NCBI GenBank assembly: GCA_028288385.1
Contig: JAQBNX010000128.1
Span: 1-9,651, forward strand
DNA from: Spirosoma sp.
GTDB taxonomy: Bacteria; Bacteroidota; Bacteroidia; Cytophagales; Spirosomataceae
DNA: 9,651 nucleotides
Direction: 5' to 3'
Positions within the stretch are counted from its first letter, which is position 1. The number at the start of each line of letters is the position of its first letter. A model generated the notes under the pieces. The model saw only the letters and a program-made list of their open reading frames with translations. It had not been told where the DNA came from and did no database searches. Positions 1 to 7,144 of the stretch are shown here, in pieces. The position numbers and the translations under genes were made by a program.

Positions 1-978
1 TCGTGGATGAGTCAGCTCGACCGGCAATATGGTCTGACCGACGATAAATACGGCATTGGCAACTTCTTCGACGACCTGAAAGAAAAAGGTTATTTAACCG
101 AGTCGAACGAGGAAGGCAAGATCATAATGACGCCCAAGAGCGAACAGACCATTCGCCGGTCCGCGCTCGAAGAGATTTTTGGTAAGCTCGAACGCTCAAA
201 GTCGGGTGGTAACCACCAGACGCCTTACACCGGCACTGGTGACGAACTCAGCAGCGATATGCGGACGTACCAGTTCGGTGACTCGCTTGAGCAAATCTCG
301 ATGACTGAGTCGATACGCAACGCGCAGATCAACAGTGGAGTGGATGACTTCACCTTGATGGAGCGTGACCTGGAAGTGACACAGAAGGAACAAAAAACGC
401 AGACATCAACGGTGTTAATGATCGACATTAGCCATTCGATGATTCTGTATGGTGAAGATCGCATTACGCCCGCCAAAAAAGTAGCCCTGGCGCTGGTCGA
501 ACTTGTCAAGATTAAATACCCAAAAGACACACTCGACATTGTCGTGTTTGGAAACGACGCCTGGCAAATTCAGGCCAAAGACCTCCCCTACCTGGAAGTT
601 GGTCCCTATCATACGAACACCGTAGCGGGTCTGGAACTCGCGATGGACCTGCTACGTCGGCGAAAGAACAAGAACAAGCAGATTTTCATGATTACCGATG
701 GCAAGCCTACCTGTTTGAAGGAAGGCATCAAGTACTATAAGAACTCGTTCGGACTCGACCGTAAGGTAGTAAGCAAAACGCTCACGCTGGCAGCACAGGC
801 CCGTCGGCTGGAAATTCCCGTTACGACGTTCATGATTGCGAGCGACCCGTATCTGAAGCAGTTTGTGCAGGAATTTACGAAGGTGAACAATGGTCGGGCC
901 TACTACAGTGGCTTGCAGGGTCTCGGTAACATGATGTTTGAAGACTTTCAGCGTAACCGGCGAAAGACAATTAAATAA
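1..978 (+). CDS. VWA-domain protein, MIDAS-containing, 5'-truncated by the window edge
   Basis: The protein carries a von Willebrand factor A domain, which usually binds a partner through a metal ion. Counting from the first visible Met (position 7), the MIDAS motif D-x-S-x-S is at residues 140-144 after a hydrophobic strand (VLMI). The Thr region is T203/T205 and the third MIDAS loop is T230-D231-G232, so the metal site looks complete. The VWA fold lies in the C-terminal half, and an acidic, helical region precedes it. The frame is open to base 1 and encodes Ser-Trp before that Met. The family, as I recall it, has Ser-Trp inside the protein here, so the true start is probably about 40 residues upstream, outside the window. 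Homologues commonly sit beside MoxR-type AAA+ ATPases and act with them as a chaperone-like pair. That gene, if present, would lie to the left. The next gene starts 60 bp downstream on the same strand. Confidence 0.85.
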   Translation, partial: SWMSQLDRQYGLTDDKYGIGNFFDDLKEKGYLTESNEEGKIIMTPKSEQTIRRSALEEIFGKLERSKSGGNHQTPYTGTGDELSSDMRTYQFGDSLEQISMTESIRNAQINSGVDDFTLMERDLEVTQKEQKTQTSTVLMIDISHSMILYGEDRITPAKKVALALVELVKIKYPKDTLDIVVFGNDAWQIQAKDLPYLEVGPYHTNTVAGLELAMDLLRRRKNKNKQIFMITDGKPTCLKEGIKYYKNSFGLDRKVVSKTLTLAAQARRLEIPVTTFMIASDPYLKQFVQEFTKVNNGRAYYSGLQGLGNMMFEDFQRNRRKTIK

Positions 979-1038
979 GGCTCTTTGGCAGCCATAACAT
1001 AAACGCTGAAGAAGATTGTGGCTACTAACAGGCTATCA

Positions 1039-1896
1039 ATGGTATCAGGCAAAGTCGGGGCTGGCGTCTCGACTTTGTTTTTGCTCCTAACCATGATTTC
1101 GACCGGTTTTGCTCAGCGGCTGAACGAGTCTTTGACAACCTATTTACAGCACTTACCTCCTGGCGCACGGGTAAGTATGGCGGTAAAGTCATTGGCAAAC
1201 AGCAACGCTACATTCGAACACCGGGCCGACGAGCGGGTGCCATCAGCCAGCGTAATTAAGCTCCCAATCATGCTCGAAGTGATGGAACGGGTTAAGGCCG
1301 GTACGCTGGACCTGGACGAAATCCACATCCTCATCGACGCCGAAAAAACCGGTGGCGACGGCGTACTGAAAGCGTACCCGCACCGCAGCCGCATTGCCTA
1401 CCAGGACCTTCTTCGGCTGATGATGATTTATAGCGACAACACAGCCACCAATATTTTCATTAACGAACTGGGTAAAAACGCCATTAACCAGCGCATGCAA
1501 ACCCTAGGGCTGACTAAAAGCCAGTTGAACCGCGTGATGATGGATACGCTGGCTGCGCAGCAGGGCCGCGATAACTACGTAACAGCGCGTGAGATGAACA
1601 CATTGCTGGAGAAAATTTATCGAAACCAGGTCGCCACACCAGCCTTATGCGCGCAGATGCTGACTATTCTGAAACAAAATGAGGATACATTAACCATTCC
1701 AAAGCGGCTACCCAGGGGAACAGTCGTGGCGCATAAAACCGGTACGCTTGCCTATATCCGGGGCGATTCAGGCATTGTTTATACCAAAGATCCTTTTCTG
1801 CTTTCGGTATTTGTCGAGGGCGTACCAATACCGGAAGCAGAGCGAATTATCGCCGAAATCGCCCTGATTTGTTATACGTATTTCTCACCTGGATGA
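1039..1896 (+). CDS. Secreted class A beta-lactamase-like serine hydrolase
   Basis: This is a penicillin-recognising serine hydrolase of the beta-lactamase class A fold (Beta-lactamase2 type), predicted to be exported. Numbering from the GTG at 1018, the motifs are S78-V-I-K81 (nucleophile and Lys), S139-D140-N141 and K240-T241-G242, in normal order and spacing. An N-terminal hydrophobic stretch ending near T-G-F-A-Q is a signal peptide. The frame also allows a GTG start at 1018. I chose the ATG at 1039 because it gives a short basic signal-peptide start (M-V-S-G-K) and ATG is commoner. The omega loop lacks a recognisable E-x-x-L-N. It instead reads L-N-R-V-M-M-D followed by A-A-Q-Q-G-R-D-N, a pattern I associate with beta-lactamase-like proteins of uncertain substrate. 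It may be a weak beta-lactamase, a peptidoglycan or peptide hydrolase, or a penicillin-binding protein. Its stop overlaps the next start as ATGA. Confidence 0.85.
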   Translation: MVSGKVGAGVSTLFLLLTMISTGFAQRLNESLTTYLQHLPPGARVSMAVKSLANSNATFEHRADERVPSASVIKLPIMLEVMERVKAGTLDLDEIHILIDAEKTGGDGVLKAYPHRSRIAYQDLLRLMMIYSDNTATNIFINELGKNAINQRMQTLGLTKSQLNRVMMDTLAAQQGRDNYVTAREMNTLLEKIYRNQVATPALCAQMLTILKQNEDTLTIPKRLPRGTVVAHKTGTLAYIRGDSGIVYTKDPFLLSVFVEGVPIPEAERIIAEIALICYTYFSPG

Positions 1897-2609
1897 CCAC
1901 CTTCGCCGACCACGCCATCGCCTATTACAATGCCCTCGAAGCCCCAACGAGCTTGCCTCCGGGCGTTGGTGTCATGAATCCATACCAATCCCCCACTGTT
2001 CAACCCATTGTCAGGGAGTTTTACACCAAATTTTTCGCTGATGTCAACCCGCGCGTGTTCATACTGGGCATCAACCCCGGGCGGTTTGGAGCCGGGGTAA
2101 CAGGCATCTCATTCACCACACCCCAGAACCTGCGCCGGTACTGCGGCATCCATAACACCCTCCGCGATACGCCCGAATTATCGAGCCGGTTTATTTATCA
2201 GGTTGTCGACGCTTTTGGAGGTGCGCAGGCGTTTTACAGTAAGTTTTTCCTGACATCGCTGTTTCCGCTGGCCCTGACAAAAGACGGCCAGAGCCGCAAG
2301 GGTAAACTGGCCGGACCAACCAATTACAATTTCTACGACGACCGCGCTACAACGGAAATCCTCTGGCCCGCCATTACGGAAACAGTACGGGTGCAAACGG
2401 GGTTTGGTGCCGACCGGCGCGTAGCGGTATGCCTGGGACGCAAGAACGAAACGTATCTGCGCCGGCTAAACGAGCAGCAGGGCTTTTTTGATCGTATCGT
2501 CACGCTTGATCATCCACGCTATATTTTGCAGTATAAAAGCAAAGATGCTTCTATCTACCTGGAGCGGTACATTACAACCTTGCATGAGTGTTTAGCACCT
2601 GATGCATAA
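1893..2609 (+). CDS. SMUG2-like uracil-DNA glycosylase family protein (DUF4918)
   Basis: This is a probable family 3 (SMUG-like) uracil-DNA glycosylase, which removes uracil or related damaged bases as the first step of base excision repair in the cytoplasm. The 238-residue protein has the family's first active-site motif at 59-66, G-I-N-P-G-R-F-G, followed by G-V-T-G, closely matching the SMUG1 motif G-M-N-P-G-x-F-G. The second motif is D206-H-P-R209-Y, in the place of the H-P-S-P-R loop that enters the DNA helix. A longer reading from a non-ATG codon at 1869 is possible. I prefer the ATG at 1893 because it overlaps the hydrolase stop (ATGA), a common layout for translational coupling, and because the extra eight residues look unrelated. 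The family call is firm from the motifs. Substrate range (uracil, xanthine, 5-hydroxymethyluracil) cannot be read from the sequence. Confidence 0.82.
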   Translation: MTTFADHAIAYYNALEAPTSLPPGVGVMNPYQSPTVQPIVREFYTKFFADVNPRVFILGINPGRFGAGVTGISFTTPQNLRRYCGIHNTLRDTPELSSRFIYQVVDAFGGAQAFYSKFFLTSLFPLALTKDGQSRKGKLAGPTNYNFYDDRATTEILWPAITETVRVQTGFGADRRVAVCLGRKNETYLRRLNEQQGFFDRIVTLDHPRYILQYKSKDASIYLERYITTLHECLAPDA

Positions 2610-2784
2610 ATAGTGGATCAAAGAATTGCCTAAAAGGCACAAAAAAGTCCTGGTTATTGACGTCATTGATATAACTATCGAACTAAAATGCTAAAATAAG
2701 TCGTAAAGTTGTGCGGTCGTATCGTAACGTCCGGCCCCATTTAATTAGATAGTTTAGAACGCTCCACCCATATAACCCGCTAAA

Positions 2785-3105
2785 ATGCTCGTTACCACTA
2801 CACCCAATATTGAAGGCAAGCACATTACTAAATACATTGGCTTAGTCAACGGTGAGGCTATCATTGGGGCAAACCTCGTAAAAGATTTTTTTGCCAACAT
2901 CACCGATGTGGTTGGCGGCCGCTCGGGTGCTTATGAACAGGGACTGCGCGAAGCAAAAAGTATTGCAATCAAAGAAATGATTGAACAGGCCACCCGACTG
3001 GGAGCTAACGCCATTGTGGGCGTCGATCTGGACTACCAGACCATTGGTGGCAACGGCTCTATGCTCATGGTCAGTGCCAATGGTACGGCAGTAATTATCG
3101 AGTAA
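2785..3105 (+). CDS. YbjQ/UPF0145 family putative heavy-metal-binding protein
   Basis: This small cytosolic protein (106 residues, normal family length) belongs to the YbjQ/UPF0145 family, named 'putative heavy-metal-binding' but without an established function. The family pattern is clear: a first strand ending T-T-T-P-N-I-E-G, then [12 protein letters not shown]. Next come the V-G-G-R-S-G-A-Y-E segment near residue 45, the helix ending [13 protein letters not shown], and a final strand G-T-A-V-I-I-E. Members assemble as pentamers in known structures. It stands alone after a 175-bp gap, so it is probably transcribed on its own. Its last 11 bp overlap the 3' end of pyrF on the other strand. 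No cysteine-rich metal site is visible, so metal binding should not be assumed. Confidence 0.88.
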   Translation: MLVTTTPNIEGKHITKYIGLVNGEAIIGANLVKDFFANITDVVGGRSGAYEQGLREAKSIAIKEMIEQATRLGANAIVGVDLDYQTIGGNGSMLMVSANGTAVIIE

Positions 3106-3967
3106 TCTCTCCAACGTGTTCCGCTAAGCAGACAGCCATTTCGGTCTGTAACGCTTTGGTTTCTGATTGTGCCCGGCTGGCAAAGTCGCGGCCAGTGGAT
3201 GCGTACAGTATACTCCGCGATGCATTAACCAGCAACCCACCACCGGTGGTGAGACCATAGCGAGACACCTCTGCCAGCGAACCACCCTGCGCTCCCACAC
3301 CGGGGACAAGCAGGAAATTTTTGGGAGCCAGTTGCCGGATAGCCGTAAGTTCGTGGGCCTGCGATGCTCCTACAACAAACATAAGCCGCTCGTGGCTATC
3401 CGGTCCAACCCAGGACTGAGCCGTCCTGATTACTTTTTCGTAGATAGGCTGACTCGCGTGTTCAGTTCCCGGACCGCCATGCGTTTTTAGTAGCTGGAAA
3501 TCTGCACTGCCGGGGTTCGAAGTCAAGGCCAGCAGAATCACCCATTTACCATCATATTTTAAAAATGGCATGACCGAGTCTTGACCCATATAAGGGGCAA
3601 CTGTAATGGAGTCGAAATCAAGACCGGCCGCATTGGGGTCAAAGAAGGTACGGGCATACAGGTCCGAAGTGTTGCCAATGTCGCCCCGTTTAGCGTCGGC
3701 AATGGTGAAGCATTCGTTGGGGATGTAGTCGAGCGTTCGCTGCAGGCTTTCCCAGCCCCGTGGTCCCTGGGCTTCGTAAAAGGCAATGTTGGGTTTGTAA
3801 GCAACGGCTACATTGGCAGTAGCATCAATAATTGCTTTATTAAACGCGAATACCGGATCGGATTCAGTTAACAAATGGGGAGGCAATTTCCGTATGTCCG
3901 TGTCGAGGCCGATGCATAGGTACGACTGTTTGCGGAAAATCTGTTCGCTTAGATCAGAGTAAGTCAT
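3095..3967 (-). CDS. pyrF: Orotidine 5'-phosphate decarboxylase, type 2
   Basis: The enzyme decarboxylates orotidine monophosphate to UMP, the last step of de novo pyrimidine synthesis, in the cytosol. The 290-residue protein shows the catalytic signature D91-A-K93-R-G-D96-I-G-N-T, which holds the Asp-Lys-Asp charge network. The substrate-binding strand is C-I-G-L-D-T-D (18-24), K58-P-N-I-A-F-Y lies in the next strand, and the phosphate-binding end of the barrel is V-P-G-V-G-A-Q-G-G (221-229) plus N-A-S-R (248-251). Length and the D-A-K-R-G-D-I-G form match the longer 'type 2' subfamily (about 270-290 residues). The ATG at 3967 gives a normal N-terminus. The gene is divergent from rfbC and has a -7-like element on its own strand about 40 bp upstream. 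It stands alone, away from other pyr genes. Confidence 0.95.
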   Translation of the reverse strand: MTYSDLSEQIFRKQSYLCIGLDTDIRKLPPHLLTESDPVFAFNKAIIDATANVAVAYKPNIAFYEAQGPRGWESLQRTLDYIPNECFTIADAKRGDIGNTSDLYARTFFDPNAAGLDFDSITVAPYMGQDSVMPFLKYDGKWVILLALTSNPGSADFQLLKTHGGPGTEHASQPIYEKVIRTAQSWVGPDSHERLMFVVGASQAHELTAIRQLAPKNFLLVPGVGAQGGSLAEVSRYGLTTGGGLLVNASRSILYASTGRDFASRAQSETKALQTEMAVCLAEHVGEITR

Positions 3968-4003
3968 GCGGTATTAATAGACCACCAGCTAAAATGGTCC
4001 GGC

Positions 4004-4011
4004 CAAAAGTA
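4004..4011 (-). promoter_or_regulatory. Candidate Bacteroidota -7 promoter element for pyrF
   Basis: Read on the minus strand this is TACTTTTG, a full match to the Bacteroidota -7 consensus TAnnTTTG. It lies 36 bp upstream of the pyrF ATG, which would give a leader of about 30 nt. I could not find a clear -33 TTTG at the expected distance, so the call rests on the -7 match and its position. Confidence 0.4.
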
Positions 4012-4032
4012 CAAACTACGGTTTCAGTTTCA

Positions 4033-4040
4033 TAAATTTG
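4033..4040 (+). promoter_or_regulatory. Candidate Bacteroidota -7 promoter element for rfbC
   Basis: TAAATTTG fully matches the Bacteroidota -7 consensus TAnnTTTG. Transcription would begin near 4047, about 30 nt before the ATG at 4077. This also argues against the in-frame TTG at 4038 as the start, since that codon lies inside the element and would not be transcribed. No convincing -33 box was found. Confidence 0.42.
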
Positions 4041-4076
4041 TCTCGAAAGTCCACTGACACCTTCAAAAAAATACCT

Positions 4077-4622
4077 ATGCAAGTTCGGGGAACGGCCATT
4101 GAGGGGCTGATTGAGTTGATACCACGCGTGTTTGAAGATGAGCGAGGCTATTTCTTCGAATCGTATAACAAACCGCTATTTGCATCGCTCGGTCTTTCGA
4201 TGGAGTTTGTACAGGATAACCAATCGTTTTCGGTGAAGGGCGTACTACGTGGACTGCACATGCAAAACGAACCCTTCGCACAGGGAAAACTAGTGCGGGT
4301 CATTACGGGTCAGGTGCTGGACGTAGCCGTTGATCTGCGCGTGGACTCGCCTACCTTCGGCCAGTATGAAACGTTTTTACTGGATGCCAAACTCGCCAAC
4401 ATGGCCTACATTCCAGAGGGTTTTGGGCATGGTTTCGTTACGCTCGAAGACAGCATTTTCAGCTATAAATGCACGAATGTTTATAATAAAGCGGCCGAGA
4501 CAGGCATCCGCTGGAATGACCCCGACCTGAACATTGACTGGGGAACGAGCCACCCCATCGTCTCTGACAAAGATCAGGAACTGAAGCTGTTTAGAGATAT
4601 ATTCCCACACGCGGTGGTGTAA
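4077..4622 (+). CDS. rfbC: dTDP-4-dehydrorhamnose 3,5-epimerase
   Basis: The enzyme epimerises C3 and C5 of dTDP-4-keto-6-deoxyglucose on the route to dTDP-L-rhamnose and related deoxysugars for surface polysaccharide, in the cytosol. From the ATG at 4077 the protein has 181 residues, the usual family length. The cupin signatures run in order: P-R-V-F-E-D-E-R-G-Y-F-F-E-S-Y-N (16-31), Q-D-N-Q-S then G-V-L-R-G-L-H61, V-D-L-R (85-88), Y-I-P-E-G-F-G-H-G-F (111-120) and Y130-K-C-T. H61 and Y130 correspond to the catalytic His and Tyr of the family. An in-frame TTG at 4038 would add 13 residues, but family members begin close to the ATG and the TTG lies inside the likely promoter. The usual partners rfbA, rfbB and rfbD are not in the window. 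The stop is 3 bp from the stop of the convergent gene. Confidence 0.94.
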   Translation: MQVRGTAIEGLIELIPRVFEDERGYFFESYNKPLFASLGLSMEFVQDNQSFSVKGVLRGLHMQNEPFAQGKLVRVITGQVLDVAVDLRVDSPTFGQYETFLLDAKLANMAYIPEGFGHGFVTLEDSIFSYKCTNVYNKAAETGIRWNDPDLNIDWGTSHPIVSDKDQELKLFRDIFPHAVV

Positions 4623-4625
4623 GTT

Positions 4626-5318
4626 TCACTTTTCGTACATCTCTTCCATGACCTTGCGACCTACTTTGCGGGCTGAGAGTGGATTCTGACCGGTAACAAG
4701 CCGCTCATCTACTTCAATATACGGCAGAAATGGAACGAACCCCTTGCTATAAAGGGCATTCTTCTGGCGCAACGCATCTTCGAGCAGAAAGGGGACTTCG
4801 TCATTAAGCCGAACGAGTTTTTCCTCTATATTAGAGAAACCCGTTATTTGCCGATTGCTAATTAGCGGAGAGCCGTCAGACAGTTTAACATTCAGCAAAC
4901 CACTGACACCGTGGCAAACGGCACACACCATGCCGCCGTTTTCGTAAATCTGACGGGTGATACTCTGTAAAGTCAGGTTATTGGGGAAATCCCACATGGT
5001 GCCATGACCACCCGTGAAATACAGGATCTGGTAGTTAGCCGGGTTCACTTCATCCAGCCGTAGCGAGTGCTCCAGCTTCTGGCGAAATATAGGATCGTTA
5101 TACCACTTCTCATTGATGGTATCGCGCCGGTCAATGCTTTTTTCGTCAATGGGAACATTTCCACCGTTCGGGCTGGCAATGTCATATGGCAGGTTACGAT
5201 CAGCCAGTTCGTCATAGAAATGCGTAGCCTCACTGAGCCACAAACCCGTTTTATGTGGCTTGGTAGGGTAATCCTGATGATTCGTGCAAACAATGAGCGC
5301 GCGATAAATTGGATCCAT
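4626..5318 (-). CDS. DJ-1/PfpI family protein (type 1 glutamine amidotransferase domain)
   Basis: This cytosolic protein of the DJ-1/PfpI superfamily resembles the Hsp31/glyoxalase III group. The nucleophile elbow is A-V-C135-H136-G-V-S-G and the oxyanion region is T-G-G-H-G (102-106) followed by T-M-W-D-F-P. The early acidic residue E30 sits in T-G-L-W-L-S-E-A-T-H-F-Y-D-E-L, so the Cys, His and Glu typical of Hsp31-like proteins are all present. The 230 residues match stand-alone members. Related proteins are described as methylglyoxal-to-lactate glyoxalases, deglycases or chaperones; which applies here cannot be told from sequence. C132, three residues before the nucleophile, is an extra cysteine. 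The polyferredoxin gene lies 120 bp upstream on the same strand, so co-transcription is possible, but the gap is long enough for a separate promoter. I found only a one-mismatch -7-like TATATTCG there. Confidence 0.88.
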   Translation of the reverse strand: MDPIYRALIVCTNHQDYPTKPHKTGLWLSEATHFYDELADRNLPYDIASPNGGNVPIDEKSIDRRDTINEKWYNDPIFRQKLEHSLRLDEVNPANYQILYFTGGHGTMWDFPNNLTLQSITRQIYENGGMVCAVCHGVSGLLNVKLSDGSPLISNRQITGFSNIEEKLVRLNDEVPFLLEDALRQKNALYSKGFVPFLPYIEVDERLVTGQNPLSARKVGRKVMEEMYEK

Positions 5319-5438
5319 GACAAGTTATAGCCAGCAGTTGAGCGTGAGCAATTGGTAACTGGGCGAATATAACGGGTTTCGCTTGAACAACGCATTCGCC
5401 TTTTGGCCTAAGGTAGCTCGCTGTAGACCGACTGTCCC

Positions 5439-6947
5439 TTAAATCTTCCGGCTCGAAACGGGTCCAACTTCCAGATTTAAGACACCACGTGGACATACCG
5501 CCGAGCAGATGCCACAACCTACACATGAGGACCGCACTATGTCCTGTCCCCGCTGGGCATAGGCCCGCACATCGATTCCCATTTCGCAGTAGGCCGAACA
5601 GTTGCCACAGGAGATACACTGGCCACCATTAGTGGTAACGCGAAACCGCGACTTAAACCGCTGGACCAATCCTAGGTAAGCAGCCAGAGGACATCCAAAC
5701 CGACACCAGACCCGGTTCCCCATGATTGGGTAAAAGCCCGTTCCTACTACGCCGGCGAAGATGGAACCGATGTAGAAACCATAGGTCGATCGGACGCTAT
5801 AACTATCCAGAAAGCCCAGCACCGTGCTCTGCCCGCTGAAATACGTATAGAGTACCAGTCCGGTCATAACCACAGCAAATACCAACACACTGTGGACGAT
5901 AACGCGCTCGAATTTCCAGGCTTTCAGGCTTTTATCAGACAGGTGGCGGTATGGGTCACCGAGCGTTTCAGCCAGTCCCCCGCAGCCGCATACCCACGAA
6001 CAGTACCAGCGCTTCCCATAGAAATAGGTCAGGACAGGAACTGCCACGAAGGATAGCGCAATACCCCAGACGAGCATGAAAATACCGAGCGAACCGGCCT
6101 CTAACTTTTCGTTGATTTTATAATCGAAAAAATACGTGTAGTCGAGGGGCCATATGTTTTTCAGGTCCTGATAGGGCTGATTGAGCCGTTGCATTATCTC
6201 CGGGATGAGAAAGGCAAACGATACCTGAAAAAACATAACCGATAGAGTACGTACCTGCTGGTAGCGGCTGTGTCGGTAATTCACCATCATTCTAACACCC
6301 ATCACCAGAATAACGAGGGTATACAGAAAGCCGTACAGGAACCATCGGCTGGCAGGCCCTGCATTTAGCGCGCGGCTGATGGGATCAACCAGCAACACCC
6401 AGTTGGTCATGTACTCGGGATAAAAATAAAGCGCGATGTAAAATCCGATCAGAAAAATACCGAGAATAATCGCGATCCAGCCACGATCGGTGGCCGGGTG
6501 GCGGTACAGAAAATTATTCCGGATGCCGGGCAGGCGCTTCAAGCCGGCCAGACCATAGAGCAGCCCCCCAACGGACGCCAGACCCATGCTCAGCCAGAAC
6601 CACAACCACAAATTACCGGGCCCGGTGAGCATTCCCAGCGACGAATCTTTTGTCACTTCAAATACATAATTCTCATAAATGACCTTATCCCACGCTTTTT
6701 TGCCCAGCATTTCCTCATTGTATTTGGCAATGGCCCCGCGGAAATCCTGGATGAAAGCCGTGTTGCTGGTATACGTTTTGTTGAGCATGAACGCCGTTCG
6801 GTCGTGGACAACAGAGCGGTGTTCCGGCTTCACCACTTTATCAATCGTAGCACTGCTGAGCCGAAACTGGCTCAGCGTGAGCGTAAAGATCCAAGCAGCA
6901 AAACCGATTGTGAACAGAGCGAGGGCGAGTCGTTGCAGAGCGAGCAT
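5439..6947 (-). CDS. NapH/NosR/CcoG-like membrane polyferredoxin, 4Fe-4S binding
   Basis: This is a polytopic inner-membrane electron-transfer protein. About eight hydrophobic segments are visible: near 4-26, 111-136, 153-175, 203-222, 233-252, 287-309, 346-369 and 389-406. A polar, probably periplasmic stretch (30-105) follows the first. Two paired-cysteine sites follow helices: C316-x3-C320-x-C322 and W-C415-x3-C419-P, as in NapH and NosR. The C-terminal tail has two four-cysteine clusters: C444, C447, C450, C454 (last Cys followed by Glu, not Pro) and C475, C478, C481, C485-P. These predict two [4Fe-4S] centres of the bacterial ferredoxin type. At 502 residues it is much longer than NapH, lacks an obvious NosR FMN-binding motif, and lacks the C-terminal Ig-like part of CcoG. 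It may pass electrons across the membrane to a periplasmic reductase, or help metal-centre assembly. No partner enzyme is in the window. Confidence 0.85.
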   Translation of the reverse strand: MLALQRLALALFTIGFAAWIFTLTLSQFRLSSATIDKVVKPEHRSVVHDRTAFMLNKTYTSNTAFIQDFRGAIAKYNEEMLGKKAWDKVIYENYVFEVTKDSSLGMLTGPGNLWLWFWLSMGLASVGGLLYGLAGLKRLPGIRNNFLYRHPATDRGWIAIILGIFLIGFYIALYFYPEYMTNWVLLVDPISRALNAGPASRWFLYGFLYTLVILVMGVRMMVNYRHSRYQQVRTLSVMFFQVSFAFLIPEIMQRLNQPYQDLKNIWPLDYTYFFDYKINEKLEAGSLGIFMLVWGIALSFVAVPVLTYFYGKRWYCSWVCGCGGLAETLGDPYRHLSDKSLKAWKFERVIVHSVLVFAVVMTGLVLYTYFSGQSTVLGFLDSYSVRSTYGFYIGSIFAGVVGTGFYPIMGNRVWCRFGCPLAAYLGLVQRFKSRFRVTTNGGQCISCGNCSAYCEMGIDVRAYAQRGQDIVRSSCVGCGICSAVCPRGVLNLEVGPVSSRKI

Positions 6948-7094
6948 TATAAGGTTATTTTAAAAAAGGAAAATAAGTCTATATCCCTAACTAAATACTG
7001 GACGTAACAGGCAAAATATATTTAAAACAATATTAAACCCTAATTGCATTATTTTACTCTAATCATTGGAATACAAGCTTAGACGCAAACTAAA

Positions 7095-7144
7095 ATTTTG
7101 CTATTTTTTGATTATCCAAAATCATCTGGCACTCATTTTGCTAT
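7095..7144 (+). repeat. 10-bp direct repeat ATTTTGCTAT, two copies 40 bp apart
   Basis: ATTTTGCTAT occurs at 7095-7104 and again at 7135-7144, and partial similarity continues for a few bases after each copy (ATTTTTTG versus ATATTTG from the shared CT onward). The second copy overlaps the candidate -7 element. It could be a duplicated promoter segment or a pair of regulator sites, or chance in AT-rich DNA. Confidence 0.5.
7109..7124. promoter_or_regulatory. Small palindrome TGATT-N6-AATCA, possible operator
   Basis: The two 5-bp arms are exact inverted complements separated by 6 bp, the geometry of CRP/FNR-family sites, although the arm sequence is not the standard TGTGA or TTGAT-N4-ATCAA. 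Its centre is about 40 bp before the transcription start expected from the -7 element at 7142-7149, a usual place for an activator. Five-base arms are short, so chance is quite possible. Confidence 0.25.

Noticed and set aside
2627..2639. Hairpin TGCCT-AAA-AGGCA after the glycosylase gene, considered as a terminator
   Set aside because: The stem is only 5 bp and is followed by an A tract, not a T tract, on the coding strand. It may still be a weak end signal.
2745..2760. TAGTTTAG-like string as a promoter for the YbjQ-family gene
   Set aside because: It differs from TAnnTTTG at a key base and has no -33 box at the right distance.
2683..2789. CTAAAATGCT occurs twice, the second copy holding the YbjQ-family start codon; the first ATG could open a three-codon leader
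   Set aside because: The first copy runs straight into a stop (M-L-K). A 10-bp match in AT-rich leader DNA is too weak to call a leader peptide or duplication.
3581..3871. Plus-strand open frame inside pyrF
   Set aside because: It lies wholly opposite the conserved pyrF catalytic region and shows no independent protein features.
6498..7007. Plus-strand open frame of 169 codons across the start of the polyferredoxin gene
   Set aside because: It is antisense to a well-supported protein, has no family motif, and runs into the AT-rich spacer.
7109..7124. A true FNR site before the orphan gene
   Set aside because: The arms do not match TTGAT-N4-ATCAA and the spacing differs, so it is listed only as an unspecified small palindrome.
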